DNA of 64,000 nt, taken from the NCBI RefSeq assembly GCF_023218175.1, contig NZ_JALPTH010000012.1:124001-188000 (forward strand), given 5' to 3'. Under the pieces are notes generated by a model. That model searched no databases. It saw only the letters and a list, made by a program, of their open reading frames with translations, and was not told the origin of the DNA. Below, piece by piece: positions 55,401-63,856 of the stretch. This stretch comes from Streptomyces lichenis (GTDB lineage: Bacteria > Actinomycetota > Actinomycetes > Streptomycetales > Streptomycetaceae). The translations under genes were made by a program, and so were the position numbers. The stretch's first letter is position 1, and every line of letters begins with the position of its first letter.

Positions 55401-58400
55401 TCTGACGTCCGAGGAAGTCGTACTCGTAGGTCCAGGTGTTGCCGTCGTTGTCCTGCACCTTGGTCAACTGATCGGCGCGACCGTACGCGTAGGTGAGGCG
55501 GGTGTAGTCACCGGTGGCCTTCTTGCCGTCGTACTCCCGCTTTTCGGCCAGGCGTCCCCGGCTGTCGACCTCTTCGCGAACCGCCGGCGCTCCGGTGGGC
55601 GGCTCGACCGTGGTCGCGTTGCCCTCGTAGGTCGTCGTTGTGCGCGAATGCTCCTTCTCCAAAGCCAGGTTGATCTCGACGACGGGCCGCTCCGCGCCGT
55701 CGTACACCATTCGCTTCCCGGCCGGTGAGGCGGTCAGCAATGTGGCGAGCTTGCCGCTCGGGGCCGTGGTGTCGATGTAGTCGGCCGACGACTCGATCCC
55801 CAGTCCGCGGGTGTCGTATTTGGTGTCGGCGATGACGCGGCCGCTGCCCACTGCCGCGGGTGCCTGCGTCTGGCGAGGCCTGAGCAGAGCGTCGAAGATG
55901 GCGTACGAGGTCTGGTATGTGGAACCGTCGTTGTTGAGGGTCTTCGTCGCAACCCAGGAGCCGTCAGCTTTCTGGATCTTGTACTCGTACTTGGTGCTGG
56001 GTGCCTGACCGCCGGCTCTGTTCCGGTCGGCCGGCCAGACATCGGTCAGCCGGCCGAGCCCGTCGTAGGCGCTTTCCGTGCGCTTGCCGTTGGGGTCGGT
56101 GTGGACGGTGTTGGACCCCCAGTCCGGGGCCACCTCTGTACTGATCGTGTGTCCGAGGGCGTTGACCTCCTTCTTGGCGGTCAGAGGGCCACCCGCAGCC
56201 GGTGTGTACTCGATGTGGTTGGTGCGGGTGCCGTCGGCGTTCCACTGGTCGGTGAGACGGCCGAGGGCGTCGTACGCCGCGGTCGAGACGGTCTGCACCT
56301 GGGCGGCGCCGGCACTGTAGCCGGTGACTCGCTGGGTGGCGGTCACGTCGCCCCTGATCGGCGCAGTGCCATACACCTTTCCGTCGTATGACGTACGCAC
56401 ATCGGAGATGACGTCGGTTGTCTTGGGGTCGCCCGTACGGTTCGGTGTCGCCGAGCAGCCGATCGACACCTTCTCGGTGCGTTTGGCGTAGCTGATCAGC
56501 CAGTCCTCGGTGTTCTTGACGTACTCGGTGCGGGTGCAGTCCTTCTGGCCGCCGCCTTCGGTCTCGACGGTGAGGGGTTGGCCGTTCTCGGTGTCGTAGG
56601 TGGTGGCAGTGGTGGACGTGATCGCGCCATCGCCGGGGACCGGCGTGCGTGTGACCTCCTTGGCGGTACGGGTCATAAACGCTCGTACGGTGCCGTAGGA
56701 GTGCGTCGTGCTGGCGGTCTCCCGCGACCACGGGGTAGTGATCGTGCCGGAGACCTCTTCGCCGGCCGTGCCGTTGTAGGTGATCGTCTCGCGGACCTGC
56801 CCGGCGTACTGCTCTTCGTCGTCGACCGATGAGCCCTTGGAGTCGGTGACCGTCTCCTTGCGCGTGGTGCCGTCGAGTCGCTTGTCGCCGTGCATGCCGC
56901 GGTAGTAGAGGCTGGTGGACCTAGAACGGGTGCCCGCCGACTCGCCGGTCGTTGTCGTGACCTTCGGGTAGCCGCGCCAGATGCCCCAGGTGCGGTACTT
57001 GGCGGGGGTGATGGGGGACTGGTCGTCGTAGGCCCAGGCGCCGCCGCCGGTGTAGGTGTAGTCGGTCTGCTTCAGCGGTGCGCCACCGGTCGGGTCGGAC
57101 TCGCTGACCTGGGTGACGACGTACTTGTGGAACCAGTCCGTGCGCGGCTGCGGGTCGGTGCCCGGCGTCGGGTTGGACGGCGGGATCCACTTGACCGGAT
57201 AGCAGCGCTTGGTGTTCTTGTCGAGCTCCGGAACGCCCACGCCCGCGACGCACTCCGGGTCCGAGTAGTTGACCGTGAGGACGGAGCCCGTCTCCGAGGT
57301 GACCGTGCGCACGCGCCACTTGATGAACGGCGGCACGTCGTCGCCGGTCTTGTCGACGCGGTTGTGCATCTGCACGCCGGAGAAGGTGATGGCCGGGAGG
57401 GTGACGGCAGTGCCGACCCGGCCCGTGTGCTGGATCGACTTCAGCCAGAGACCGGCGTTGGAGCCGTCGCCCGGGTCGGGGAAGGAGTGCTCCAGTGCCC
57501 AGTGGTTGACGTCACGGTAGTCGGTGTCAGCACCGGTTCCGCTGCCGTCGTAGACCTGGGTGGTGATGCCCGTGAGCCTCATTCGTGAGAAGAAGGATGG
57601 GGCGGACTGGTCGGTGCAGACGGTGTCCTTCTTGCAGATCTGGTCGAAGGGCACGTCGGGCCAGGCGTTGCGGTTGGATTTCCCGAGGTTGGCGCAGGTC
57701 TCGCCGCCGCTGACGGGGATGCACCGTTCGTTGACGGTGAACTTCACCCGTGCCGCGGCGGGCTGGGTGGTGGAGTAGACGGTGTCGCTGCGCTGGCCGT
57801 AGTCGATGCGCTTGAGGTAGCCGCCGCGGACGTACTCGGTGCCGTTGCCGGTGGTGCCGTTCTTGGCGTAGAAGTTGACTTCCTTGTCGTACCAGTACGT
57901 CATGACGTTGCCGCGCGGGTCGACGACGTAGTCCAGGTTCCACCGCCAGGCCTGGGTCTTGGCACGGGACGCGAAGCTCGTGCCGGCGTCGTAGCCGGGC
58001 TCGCCGGAGTCGTCGCCGAAGACGGGTACGGTCCACACGGAGTTGGTCTCGGCTTTGCCGGTCGCCCATCCGGGGAGGCGGTTCTTGCCGAAGACGTACT
58101 GGGTGCCGTCGGTGGTGGTGACGGTCCAGTGCTCGCCGTCGTCGTCTCCGTTGGTGGCTCCGGTGGAGCGGATGACACGCTCGCCGTCGTCGCCCTGCAG
58201 CCGCCAGAGGTTGGTCTTCTTGTCTTTCAGGATGAGGGTGCTGGACTTGCCGTTCAGCACGATGGAGGCGTTGTCCTCCTTCCAGCACTGGTCGTTCTTC
58301 TTGTCCTGGCCGTCGTCGTCGCAGGAGCCGTAGGACCGCTCGATGTACGAGGTCGGCAGGTCGAAGCCCTCACCGATCCAGGACGGCTGGGCACTGGTGG

Positions 58401-59382
58401 CGGAGGTGCGTCCGTCCACGCTCTGTGCGGAGTAGCCGATGGAGAGGGGAGGCGTGGGTCCGGCGGGGGCGGGGACCGGATCCATGGGATAGGACCAGGT
58501 GAAGTCTCCGTTGGAACCGCCGCCCGCCCAGGTCGCCGAGGGGGACAGCGGGGTGGCGTCGTAGGTGCCCTGGCTGGAGGAGGTACCGGCGGAAGCGGCG
58601 AGGACCGTGAAGGCGGCAGTGCCGCTTCGCGCCTTGGCGGCCGGCTTCGCGGTGCTCACCTCGGCGGTGAGGGTCTGGTCCGCGGTGTCGTTCGACGACG
58701 CCACGGGCGTGGTGGTGCGGCAGGCCGCCTTCTCCGGCGTGGTCAGGGCGCAGGCGGGGAGTTGCACCAGGCGCAGCCGGGACGACCAGTTGCCGCTGTA
58801 GGCGTGGGCGAAACCGCTGTAGTCCAGCGCCAGGGACAGCTTTGACGGGTCGGTCTCGCCGTCCGCGCGGCGCACACTGAGAACAACACCGTCGATGCCC
58901 AGTTCGGCGGTCTTGGCACGGTCGAGGAAGGTGACCTCGGCCTTGGAAGGCGCCGCCGCGGGCGCCTGGGCGTGGGTGCTCGACCGGGCGGTCGCTCCCT
59001 TCGCCGCCTTGGCCGACCGCGGTCGGCCGATGGAGACGGGCAGGCTGCCTGCCTTCGCGGCCGTCTTGGCCTGCGGCGGGACTGCTACGCGGGAGGTCGC
59101 CGCGTCGGGCCAGTCGATCGGCCGGTCAGCTCGGGCCCGGGTGGTGTCCGCGGCCTTCCTGGTCGGGTCGGAGACCTGCTTGTGCCGGGGGGTGAAGGGC
59201 TCGGCCTTGCCGAATTCGGGTTTCGGCAGGCTGCTGGGGTCGCGCTCGAACTCCTGGGTGGGAGCCGCGCCGAGGAGGGTGGCGATGACGGCCGTGGTGA
59301 CGGGGAGGGCGACGGCTGCCATACGGCGGCGGCTCGCCCCTCTCCATGACCATGACGGCAGCACATGTCTTGTGCTGGTCAA
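52423..59382 (-). CDS. RHS polymorphic toxin with HINT domain and C-terminal toxin
   Basis: The 2319-residue exported protein starts at a TTG at 59382 with GGAG 8 bases upstream. A signal-like segment (RRRMAAVALPVTTAVIATLL) is followed by an SpvB/TcdB-like N-terminal region, YD/RHS repeats to about residue 1870, and the RHS core GLTHLGAREYDPAIGRFVSA. A hydrophobic segment (FIKALITVAVAIVTYIAAA) follows near 1875. A HINT domain (CFLAGTLVLMADG to TPVLVHNSN, about 2068-2211) precedes a C-terminal toxin of about 108 residues ending VSDGWKMFNRKGQRIGTYDP, similar to Ntox21-type domains. The shell should encapsulate the toxin and HINT release it. Confidence 0.9.
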   Translation of the reverse strand: MTSTRHVLPSWSWRGASRRRMAAVALPVTTAVIATLLGAAPTQEFERDPSSLPKPEFGKAEPFTPRHKQVSDPTRKAADTTRARADRPIDWPDAATSRVAVPPQAKTAAKAGSLPVSIGRPRSAKAAKGATARSSTHAQAPAAAPSKAEVTFLDRAKTAELGIDGVVLSVRRADGETDPSKLSLALDYSGFAHAYSGNWSSRLRLVQLPACALTTPEKAACRTTTPVASSNDTADQTLTAEVSTAKPAAKARSGTAAFTVLAASAGTSSSQGTYDATPLSPSATWAGGGSNGDFTWSYPMDPVPAPAGPTPPLSIGYSAQSVDGRTSATSAQPSWIGEGFDLPTSYIERSYGSCDDDGQDKKNDQCWKEDNASIVLNGKSSTLILKDKKTNLWRLQGDDGERVIRSTGATNGDDDGEHWTVTTTDGTQYVFGKNRLPGWATGKAETNSVWTVPVFGDDSGEPGYDAGTSFASRAKTQAWRWNLDYVVDPRGNVMTYWYDKEVNFYAKNGTTGNGTEYVRGGYLKRIDYGQRSDTVYSTTQPAAARVKFTVNERCIPVSGGETCANLGKSNRNAWPDVPFDQICKKDTVCTDQSAPSFFSRMRLTGITTQVYDGSGTGADTDYRDVNHWALEHSFPDPGDGSNAGLWLKSIQHTGRVGTAVTLPAITFSGVQMHNRVDKTGDDVPPFIKWRVRTVTSETGSVLTVNYSDPECVAGVGVPELDKNTKRCYPVKWIPPSNPTPGTDPQPRTDWFHKYVVTQVSESDPTGGAPLKQTDYTYTGGGAWAYDDQSPITPAKYRTWGIWRGYPKVTTTTGESAGTRSRSTSLYYRGMHGDKRLDGTTRKETVTDSKGSSVDDEEQYAGQVRETITYNGTAGEEVSGTITTPWSRETASTTHSYGTVRAFMTRTAKEVTRTPVPGDGAITSTTATTYDTENGQPLTVETEGGGQKDCTRTEYVKNTEDWLISYAKRTEKVSIGCSATPNRTGDPKTTDVISDVRTSYDGKVYGTAPIRGDVTATQRVTGYSAGAAQVQTVSTAAYDALGRLTDQWNADGTRTNHIEYTPAAGGPLTAKKEVNALGHTISTEVAPDWGSNTVHTDPNGKRTESAYDGLGRLTDVWPADRNRAGGQAPSTKYEYKIQKADGSWVATKTLNNDGSTYQTSYAIFDALLRPRQTQAPAAVGSGRVIADTKYDTRGLGIESSADYIDTTAPSGKLATLLTASPAGKRMVYDGAERPVVEINLALEKEHSRTTTTYEGNATTVEPPTGAPAVREEVDSRGRLAEKREYDGKKATGDYTRLTYAYGRADQLTKVQDNDGNTWTYEYDFLGRQTKSVDPDTGVSRKEYDQLDQVAVTEDARGNLLSQTYDVLGRQTGRLTGRIPVVDGKPSIDDSKYLARWSYDTIALGQPTSSIRYEGGKNGKVYALTSAAYDSLYRVLKEQFTISTSEGAVAGTGTYTFTNAYNLDGTLQKRTLPAMGGLGQEVLTYGYNDQRMPTTLQGLTGIVRGTDYLPAGERTRITLGVSSTAKWTEINSAYEDGTKRLARQTVVSESNKSTDADTYFRYDAAGNPVEIDDRSTALGDKQCFTYDGHRRLRSAWTAKTDCATAPSAASVGGVAAYWKSFAYDTAGNRKSATDHLAAGGAATTAYAYDHTSGDKARPHLLASTTTSGGNKPAAASSYTYDEAGNTRTRTIGENTQRLDWGPENNLAKVTEANAAETTFLNDADGNRLIRRDVAGTTLQLGETELRQDKATGKVEATRYYSHAGQVVAMRTSKSLTWTSSDHNGTANVQIDAASQAVIRRSMQPFGETRGAAPASWIGEKGFAGGTEDPTGLTHLGAREYDPAIGRFVSADPIADLKDPQQINGYAYSNNNPVTFADADGKFFFSFIKALITVAVAIVTYIAAASHVTHRQRSSSRASRGGSRAGLAASGSAVHTSAASSAPSCPAIQRQYGICNNKEPENPKSLGQLAKDMAGAAGAFLVGTADGIEYLTEPWCWAGADCGLRKSYMEKAKEHGVEVDSKEFKGTENALDIASIAAGGWGAVRAFIKRGLKGGTKQADVPQGKPNPDCKCFLAGTLVLMADGSTKPIEDVDVGDTVMATDPEEGESGPRKVSHLIRTPKTSKKLNKLAVSTEDGVEQLTATHEHPFWSPSEHAWLVAGALLPGMTLLTDQGETVSVKVNTSFTKQTRTYNLTVDDLHTYYVLAGRTPVLVHNSNCPEGYTSSPALKGDPYHPDSTAARSAQNRELYAGTVGDRAGALGYRTRIPAQKAPFNSHGQVVFSNGKNYITPDVDGHNVSDGWKMFNRKGQRIGTYDPDLNYLKE

Positions 59383-59486
59383 GTGGTTGCTCCGGGTTCT
59401 CGGACAGCGGTGGTGGCCCGGGCTTGTCGGCAGGGGCCACCACCGCGGGTGGATGTAGCGGTGGGAAGGGCTGAGGTGGCTCGGAT

Positions 59487-62400
59487 CTAGCCGATCTCGA
59501 CCGGCGGTTCGTCGACCGTGGCCAGCTGGGTGATCTCCGCCTCGGACAGGACACCCGCGTAGACACGCATGTCGTCGAGTTGCCCCATGAGGCGATTGCC
59601 CCAGGTGCCGTTGTCGTGGCGCCGGGCCTGGCTCACCATGAGGGGCTGGTCGGACTGGAAGACGCTGTCGACGAACACTCCGTCCTCCGCGCCCTCTCTG
59701 ACGCCGCCGAGGTAGAGCTTGGCGGACTGGTTCACGGAGTCGAACACCCCGACCACGTGGATCCAGTTGCCGGGCGGATTCACCTGCTCGGAGGTGACGG
59801 TGGCGGCGGGTCCGTTCAGGACGTCGGTCTCGTACAGGCCGAAGTTCCAGTCGCCGACCTGCTCGCCGATCTCCTGCCGGTACCAGAGGCGGAAGGCGTT
59901 GCGCTGCAGGCCGGGACGGGCGAACACGGTGGGTGAGTGAGCGCCCGTAGTGCTTTCCAGCACCTCGGCGTCCAGGTTCACCCAGCCGGCCACGGTGAAG
60001 CTGCCGGACTCGTCCAGTTTCACCGGGGCCGATCCGGTACCGGACTGACCTGCCGGCAGGTTGAGAACAGTGCCGTGGGCGGGATCGTCCGCCAGCGTGA
60101 AGCCGGCGCCCGAGGAGACGGTGAGGGCGTTACCGCGTCCTGACGCGTCAGGCGCGGTCGCGCCGGAGGCGTTGTCCATGTTCCAGTGCGCCAGGAGCGC
60201 GGGCTGAGGGTACCCCGAGTCGGGGTTCTCGAGGTTGGCTTCGGCCCACAACTCATCGGGGAACACGACCCGGTTCCAGGCCTGCACCTGGTCCAGATCA
60301 CCCTTGAAGTAGCTGCCCGGGGTGCCGTTGGGCGCCTTCATACGGCCGATTTCGAAGGATCCGGTCGCCGCCCACGGTGTGGTGTAGGCGGTGGTCGCCT
60401 CAAGCCGGCCGTTGACATAGAGCTTGATCTGCTGCGCGTCACGGTCGTACACCGCGAGCAGATGCGTCCATGCCCCCAGGACACCGGGCCTCGATGAGAC
60501 GGCCCGCACCAGGCTGGAACCGTCGGAGCTGTACCGGTTGAAGACCCAGCGGTCGTAGGAGTTGGAGTAGTACAGCTGGAACGCGCCCACCTGGGCGCCG
60601 TTCTGGCTGGCCACGGTGCTGATCTGGTCCCGGCTGCCGAGCTTGGTCCACGCCGACACCGAGAAGTTGCCCGTGGTGTCCACCACTGGTCCCGCGGTCG
60701 CCGCGTAGGCGCTGGTGCCGTTGAGTCGCAGACCGCCCTGCAGTCGGGCGGGCGTGGTCCAGGCAGCCCCGCCGCCCAGGGTGAGGGCGTGAGATGAGCC
60801 ACCCGCGTTGAACCCGGTCGAGTCCAGCTTCCACTCACCGAGCGGATTGGAGGCCTTGGCCACCTTGAAGAGGTAGTCCTTCGAGGCGCTGCGGTTGCCT
60901 GCCGCGTCGACTGTCTGCACCCGCAAGGTGTTGGTGAGCCTCTTCGTGGGAGTGACCTTGCGCTCGTAGCTGGCCGTGTTCGCGGTGAAGACCTTGCTCT
61001 CCACAAGAACGCCGTTCAGCCAGATGTCGTATCTGCGCACATCCGAGGCACCTGCGCTGATCTTGAACGTGCCGGTCTGCCCGACGCTTCCTGTCTCCGG
61101 CGAGGCGTTGCAGTTTGTGCCGGCGCACTCGGGATAGGCCGCAGAGGTCACCGTCGGCTGGGGCGGGGCGCTGACGTCGACCTTGAAGTAGCAGTAGCCG
61201 GACCACGGCCCGTGCAGGTATCCGGTCGAACCTGCCCAGGTGTAGCGGTACTCCGACCGGGCCCTGAACTTGTAGGTGGTTCCGCTGGTCAGCGCCGCGG
61301 TCGGCACAGATCCCCCTGTGCCGCTGGCCGTCCACGTGCTCGGGCTCAATGCGGTCGGCTTGGTGCTGGACCCCGCGTACAGCTCGAAGTTGGGCCGCAG
61401 AGAGGCGTTCGCGGCATCGGACGAGGTGGGGGTCGCGGTCACTCGCGGGGTGGTATCCCGGATGAGCGGCGCGGCCGAGGAGGAGGAACACGCCACGTTG
61501 GGATCGAGCAGCTTCACCGAGGACGGGGCGTTGGACGGGGGCGTGACGTAGGTGATCGACAGTCTCGGCTTGCGAGAGGAGGTAGCCCGGTCGTCGGCCG
61601 GCGACATGAACTGCTTCCACGCGATCGGGTCCGACTCGCTCGCCGTCAGCCCGAGCGTCGTCGTGGTCGACTTCGCCTTGGCCGTGTAGGCCACAGCGGA
61701 AGTCGCGTCGAACTCGATGTCCCCGTCAGGGCAGTTTGACGAGAAGCCCTTCGCCGCGGAGACCTTGCTGACGTACGACCAGCCCGTAGGCGGCTTGTTC
61801 CACGTCGTCGAGCTGGAGATCGTATTGGTGCGGTAGAGGTTGACGTCCCGCTTATCGCAGTTGGCCGACCAGATGGCATAAGCCGTGAAGGTCGCGTCGA
61901 GGATCTTCTTGCCGCCGACCTTGCGGGTGTCGAATTGGTAGAAGGACTTGGCCTTCTTCATGTCCACATAGGCGTCGTAGCCGACGCCGAGAGCATGGGA
62001 GGTCTTCCAGAAGGAGGTTGACGGCGAATCGGACCAGATGGTGGTCCAGCCGGTGAGGCTGGCGCTGACCGCCGGAGGGTCGATGACGACCGGGTAGGTG
62101 GTGTCGGCGGCGGTGAGGAAGGATCGATCAGGCGTCAGCGACAACGCGCTGCTGCTCATGGATACGTCAGCCACGGCGGTCTTGGAACCCGGCTGAGGTG
62201 TGACCGCGCCTTCCGGGTCAGGCACCTCCGAACCCGAGCTCCGCGAGGCCACGGTGGAAGAGCCGCTCCTGGCGGCGGTCTTGGCGGACGCCGAGGGGGT
62301 GGTCGGGGTCGAGTCCCACATGAGAGCGGCGCTGCTGGAGAAGACGGCGCGGCCGCCGGAGTCCCGCAGGGAGACGCTGCCGTCCGCCGCGGGTCGGACT

Positions 62401-63116
62401 GACAGGCCCTTGGCCTTGACCGGGAAGTGGATCGCCGCCAGGGCAGGATCCATGGCGGCCTGACGGGAGTGCACGACGAGGTTTTGGGTGAACCCGTCCG
62501 GGCGGATCTGCACCACCAGGTCGACCTCGGGCCGAACGGACTCGTATACGGCCGTCGAGCCCGAGACTCTCGGGGCGGGCAGCTTCCACGGTGAGCCGAG
62601 TTCGTAGGTCTTGCCGTTGCGAGTGATAACGGCAAGTGCGGTGGTTCCGCCGCCGGACAGGACGATGTCCTGCGCTGCCTTCGGCACCAGACTGCCATCC
62701 GCGCGGCTCGTCAAGGACGTGTCCACCGGCACCCACACGCCGCCCTTGAGGACTCGCTCGGGTATCGGTGACGACTCGACGGTGAACGTTCCATCGCTGT
62801 TGGCGAAGGTCTGATTCGTCTCGTTCGTCAGGGCGGTGACCTCGACCCGCCGACCCTGCGAGACCGCCTGCTCGGAGGCCTTCTGCTCAGCGGACTTGGC
62901 CGGGAGTACATCGTCCTGCCAGAACGCCTTGCCCCTTGCGGCGTCATCGGCGGGGGCGCTGGAGGTCACCTCGGGAGCCTCAGCCGCCCCGTCCGTCGTG
63001 CCGCCGGCTTGCGCCTGAGGAGACGCCAACCCGAATGAGGCTCCAACCACCAGCAACGACAGTGTCGTTGCGGCTACCCCCCGCACCGCTCTCTCGCGGT
63101 GCCCACGTCTTCTCAC
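59487..63116 (-). CDS. Secreted DNRLRE/LamG-domain protein, partner of RHS toxin
   Basis: The 1209-residue protein starts at a GTG at 63116. A signal peptide ends near SPQAQA (residue 37). A DNRLRE-like beta domain lies at about 340-520 (SFYQFDTRKVGGKKILDATF), and a fibronectin-like region follows. Two LamG/concanavalin jellyroll domains are at about 757-965 (WKLDSTGFNAGG, VYDRDAQQIKLYVNGRLE) and 970-1200 (LAHWNMDNASGATAPDASGRG, MGQLDDMRVYAGVLSEAEI). It precedes the RHS gene by 104 bases. In streptomycetes such pairs recur; the LamG protein may bind the target surface or help deliver the toxin. Confidence 0.88.
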   Translation of the reverse strand: MRRRGHRERAVRGVAATTLSLLVVGASFGLASPQAQAGGTTDGAAEAPEVTSSAPADDAARGKAFWQDDVLPAKSAEQKASEQAVSQGRRVEVTALTNETNQTFANSDGTFTVESSPIPERVLKGGVWVPVDTSLTSRADGSLVPKAAQDIVLSGGGTTALAVITRNGKTYELGSPWKLPAPRVSGSTAVYESVRPEVDLVVQIRPDGFTQNLVVHSRQAAMDPALAAIHFPVKAKGLSVRPAADGSVSLRDSGGRAVFSSSAALMWDSTPTTPSASAKTAARSGSSTVASRSSGSEVPDPEGAVTPQPGSKTAVADVSMSSSALSLTPDRSFLTAADTTYPVVIDPPAVSASLTGWTTIWSDSPSTSFWKTSHALGVGYDAYVDMKKAKSFYQFDTRKVGGKKILDATFTAYAIWSANCDKRDVNLYRTNTISSSTTWNKPPTGWSYVSKVSAAKGFSSNCPDGDIEFDATSAVAYTAKAKSTTTTLGLTASESDPIAWKQFMSPADDRATSSRKPRLSITYVTPPSNAPSSVKLLDPNVACSSSSAAPLIRDTTPRVTATPTSSDAANASLRPNFELYAGSSTKPTALSPSTWTASGTGGSVPTAALTSGTTYKFRARSEYRYTWAGSTGYLHGPWSGYCYFKVDVSAPPQPTVTSAAYPECAGTNCNASPETGSVGQTGTFKISAGASDVRRYDIWLNGVLVESKVFTANTASYERKVTPTKRLTNTLRVQTVDAAGNRSASKDYLFKVAKASNPLGEWKLDSTGFNAGGSSHALTLGGGAAWTTPARLQGGLRLNGTSAYAATAGPVVDTTGNFSVSAWTKLGSRDQISTVASQNGAQVGAFQLYYSNSYDRWVFNRYSSDGSSLVRAVSSRPGVLGAWTHLLAVYDRDAQQIKLYVNGRLEATTAYTTPWAATGSFEIGRMKAPNGTPGSYFKGDLDQVQAWNRVVFPDELWAEANLENPDSGYPQPALLAHWNMDNASGATAPDASGRGNALTVSSGAGFTLADDPAHGTVLNLPAGQSGTGSAPVKLDESGSFTVAGWVNLDAEVLESTTGAHSPTVFARPGLQRNAFRLWYRQEIGEQVGDWNFGLYETDVLNGPAATVTSEQVNPPGNWIHVVGVFDSVNQSAKLYLGGVREGAEDGVFVDSVFQSDQPLMVSQARRHDNGTWGNRLMGQLDDMRVYAGVLSEAEITQLATVDEPPVEIG

Positions 63117-63358
63117 TACCGATTACCCGCAATCTGAGAATTTCATGAAGATCATGTGATCGGAGTGATGGTAGGAGAACGAGGGGTAGAGGTCTATGCC
63201 ATTGGGGCTGCAGGGAGGGGGCATTCGGGGCGAAAGGCAGCAACTTGCCGTGTGGCTCTCATCACTTACTGTAAAGAGCGCCTGATCGGGGCTCGTATGG
63301 GAGGAACCCTGGCGATCGGCCGCCGCTACGCTGAGGGTTGTCCTTGCGGAGGTTGGCG

Positions 63359-63413
63359 GACACGAACAAGGACAACCCGGAGCGGACGGTGCGGTTGAGC
63401 TTCCTGGGCTGAG
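63359..63413 (+). repeat. Right copy of 55-base direct repeat (attR-like)
   Basis: The segment encodes DTNKDNPERTVRLSFLG and a stop, the 3' end of YjbQ, without any yjbQ sequence before it. It matches 49682-49736 at 52 of 55 positions, differing at one base near the start and at two synonymous third/first codon positions. Confidence 0.8.
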
Positions 63414-63636
63414 TCGAGTCGTCTAGGAGGCGCGGGGCCGACCCCACCTCCTGGAGCGGCACCGGCTCCACTCACGGAACACTCCCGCGGGTGCGGGGCC
63501 GAGAGTGGCTGATCTGCGGCTCTACTTGAGTATGGGCTCGATTTCATTCACTTGCACCGTGCCCTCTGGGTGAATCCAGTCTCTGGCAGGTCGTATCGCG
63601 GCCAGTCTTGCAGCGCTCGGGTTCGGTCGTTGTGGG

Positions 63637-63658
63637 GGCTGAGTTTCCTGGGCTGAGC
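63637..63658 (+). repeat. Third, partial att-like repeat
   Basis: Twenty-two bases here, GGCTGAGTTTCCTGGGCTGA plus two more, are identical to 49716-49737, the very end of yjbQ in its left form. The upstream part of the 55-base repeat is missing. This could be a trace of a second element or of the original right border. Confidence 0.6.
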
Positions 63659-63856
63659 AAGGTCCGGCCTTGGCGGGGATTGACGAAGCCGGACTGATCG
63701 GTACGACTGCGGTTGGCCCGCTAGGAGGATTGTCCCTCTGTCGCCGGAGTTGCCCCGCACGATGGGCGGCCCCTGAAGGCCATGCCGAAACGCTCGGCGA
63801 GAGAATGGCTGTCGAGCGACGGCTGGTGACTGGCTAGTTGTTCGTCGGGGTGGTTG

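Larger units (their letters stand above)
63117..63829. other. Right island border, no intact gene
   Basis: These 713 bases hold the promoter of the LamG/RHS operon (lower-GC patch 63120-63180) and two att-like repeats described separately. No intact gene is present. The 135-residue minus-strand frame around 63548-63955 lies opposite a phosphatase fragment and has no ribosome site. The stretch looks like scar DNA from more than one integration. Confidence 0.5.
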
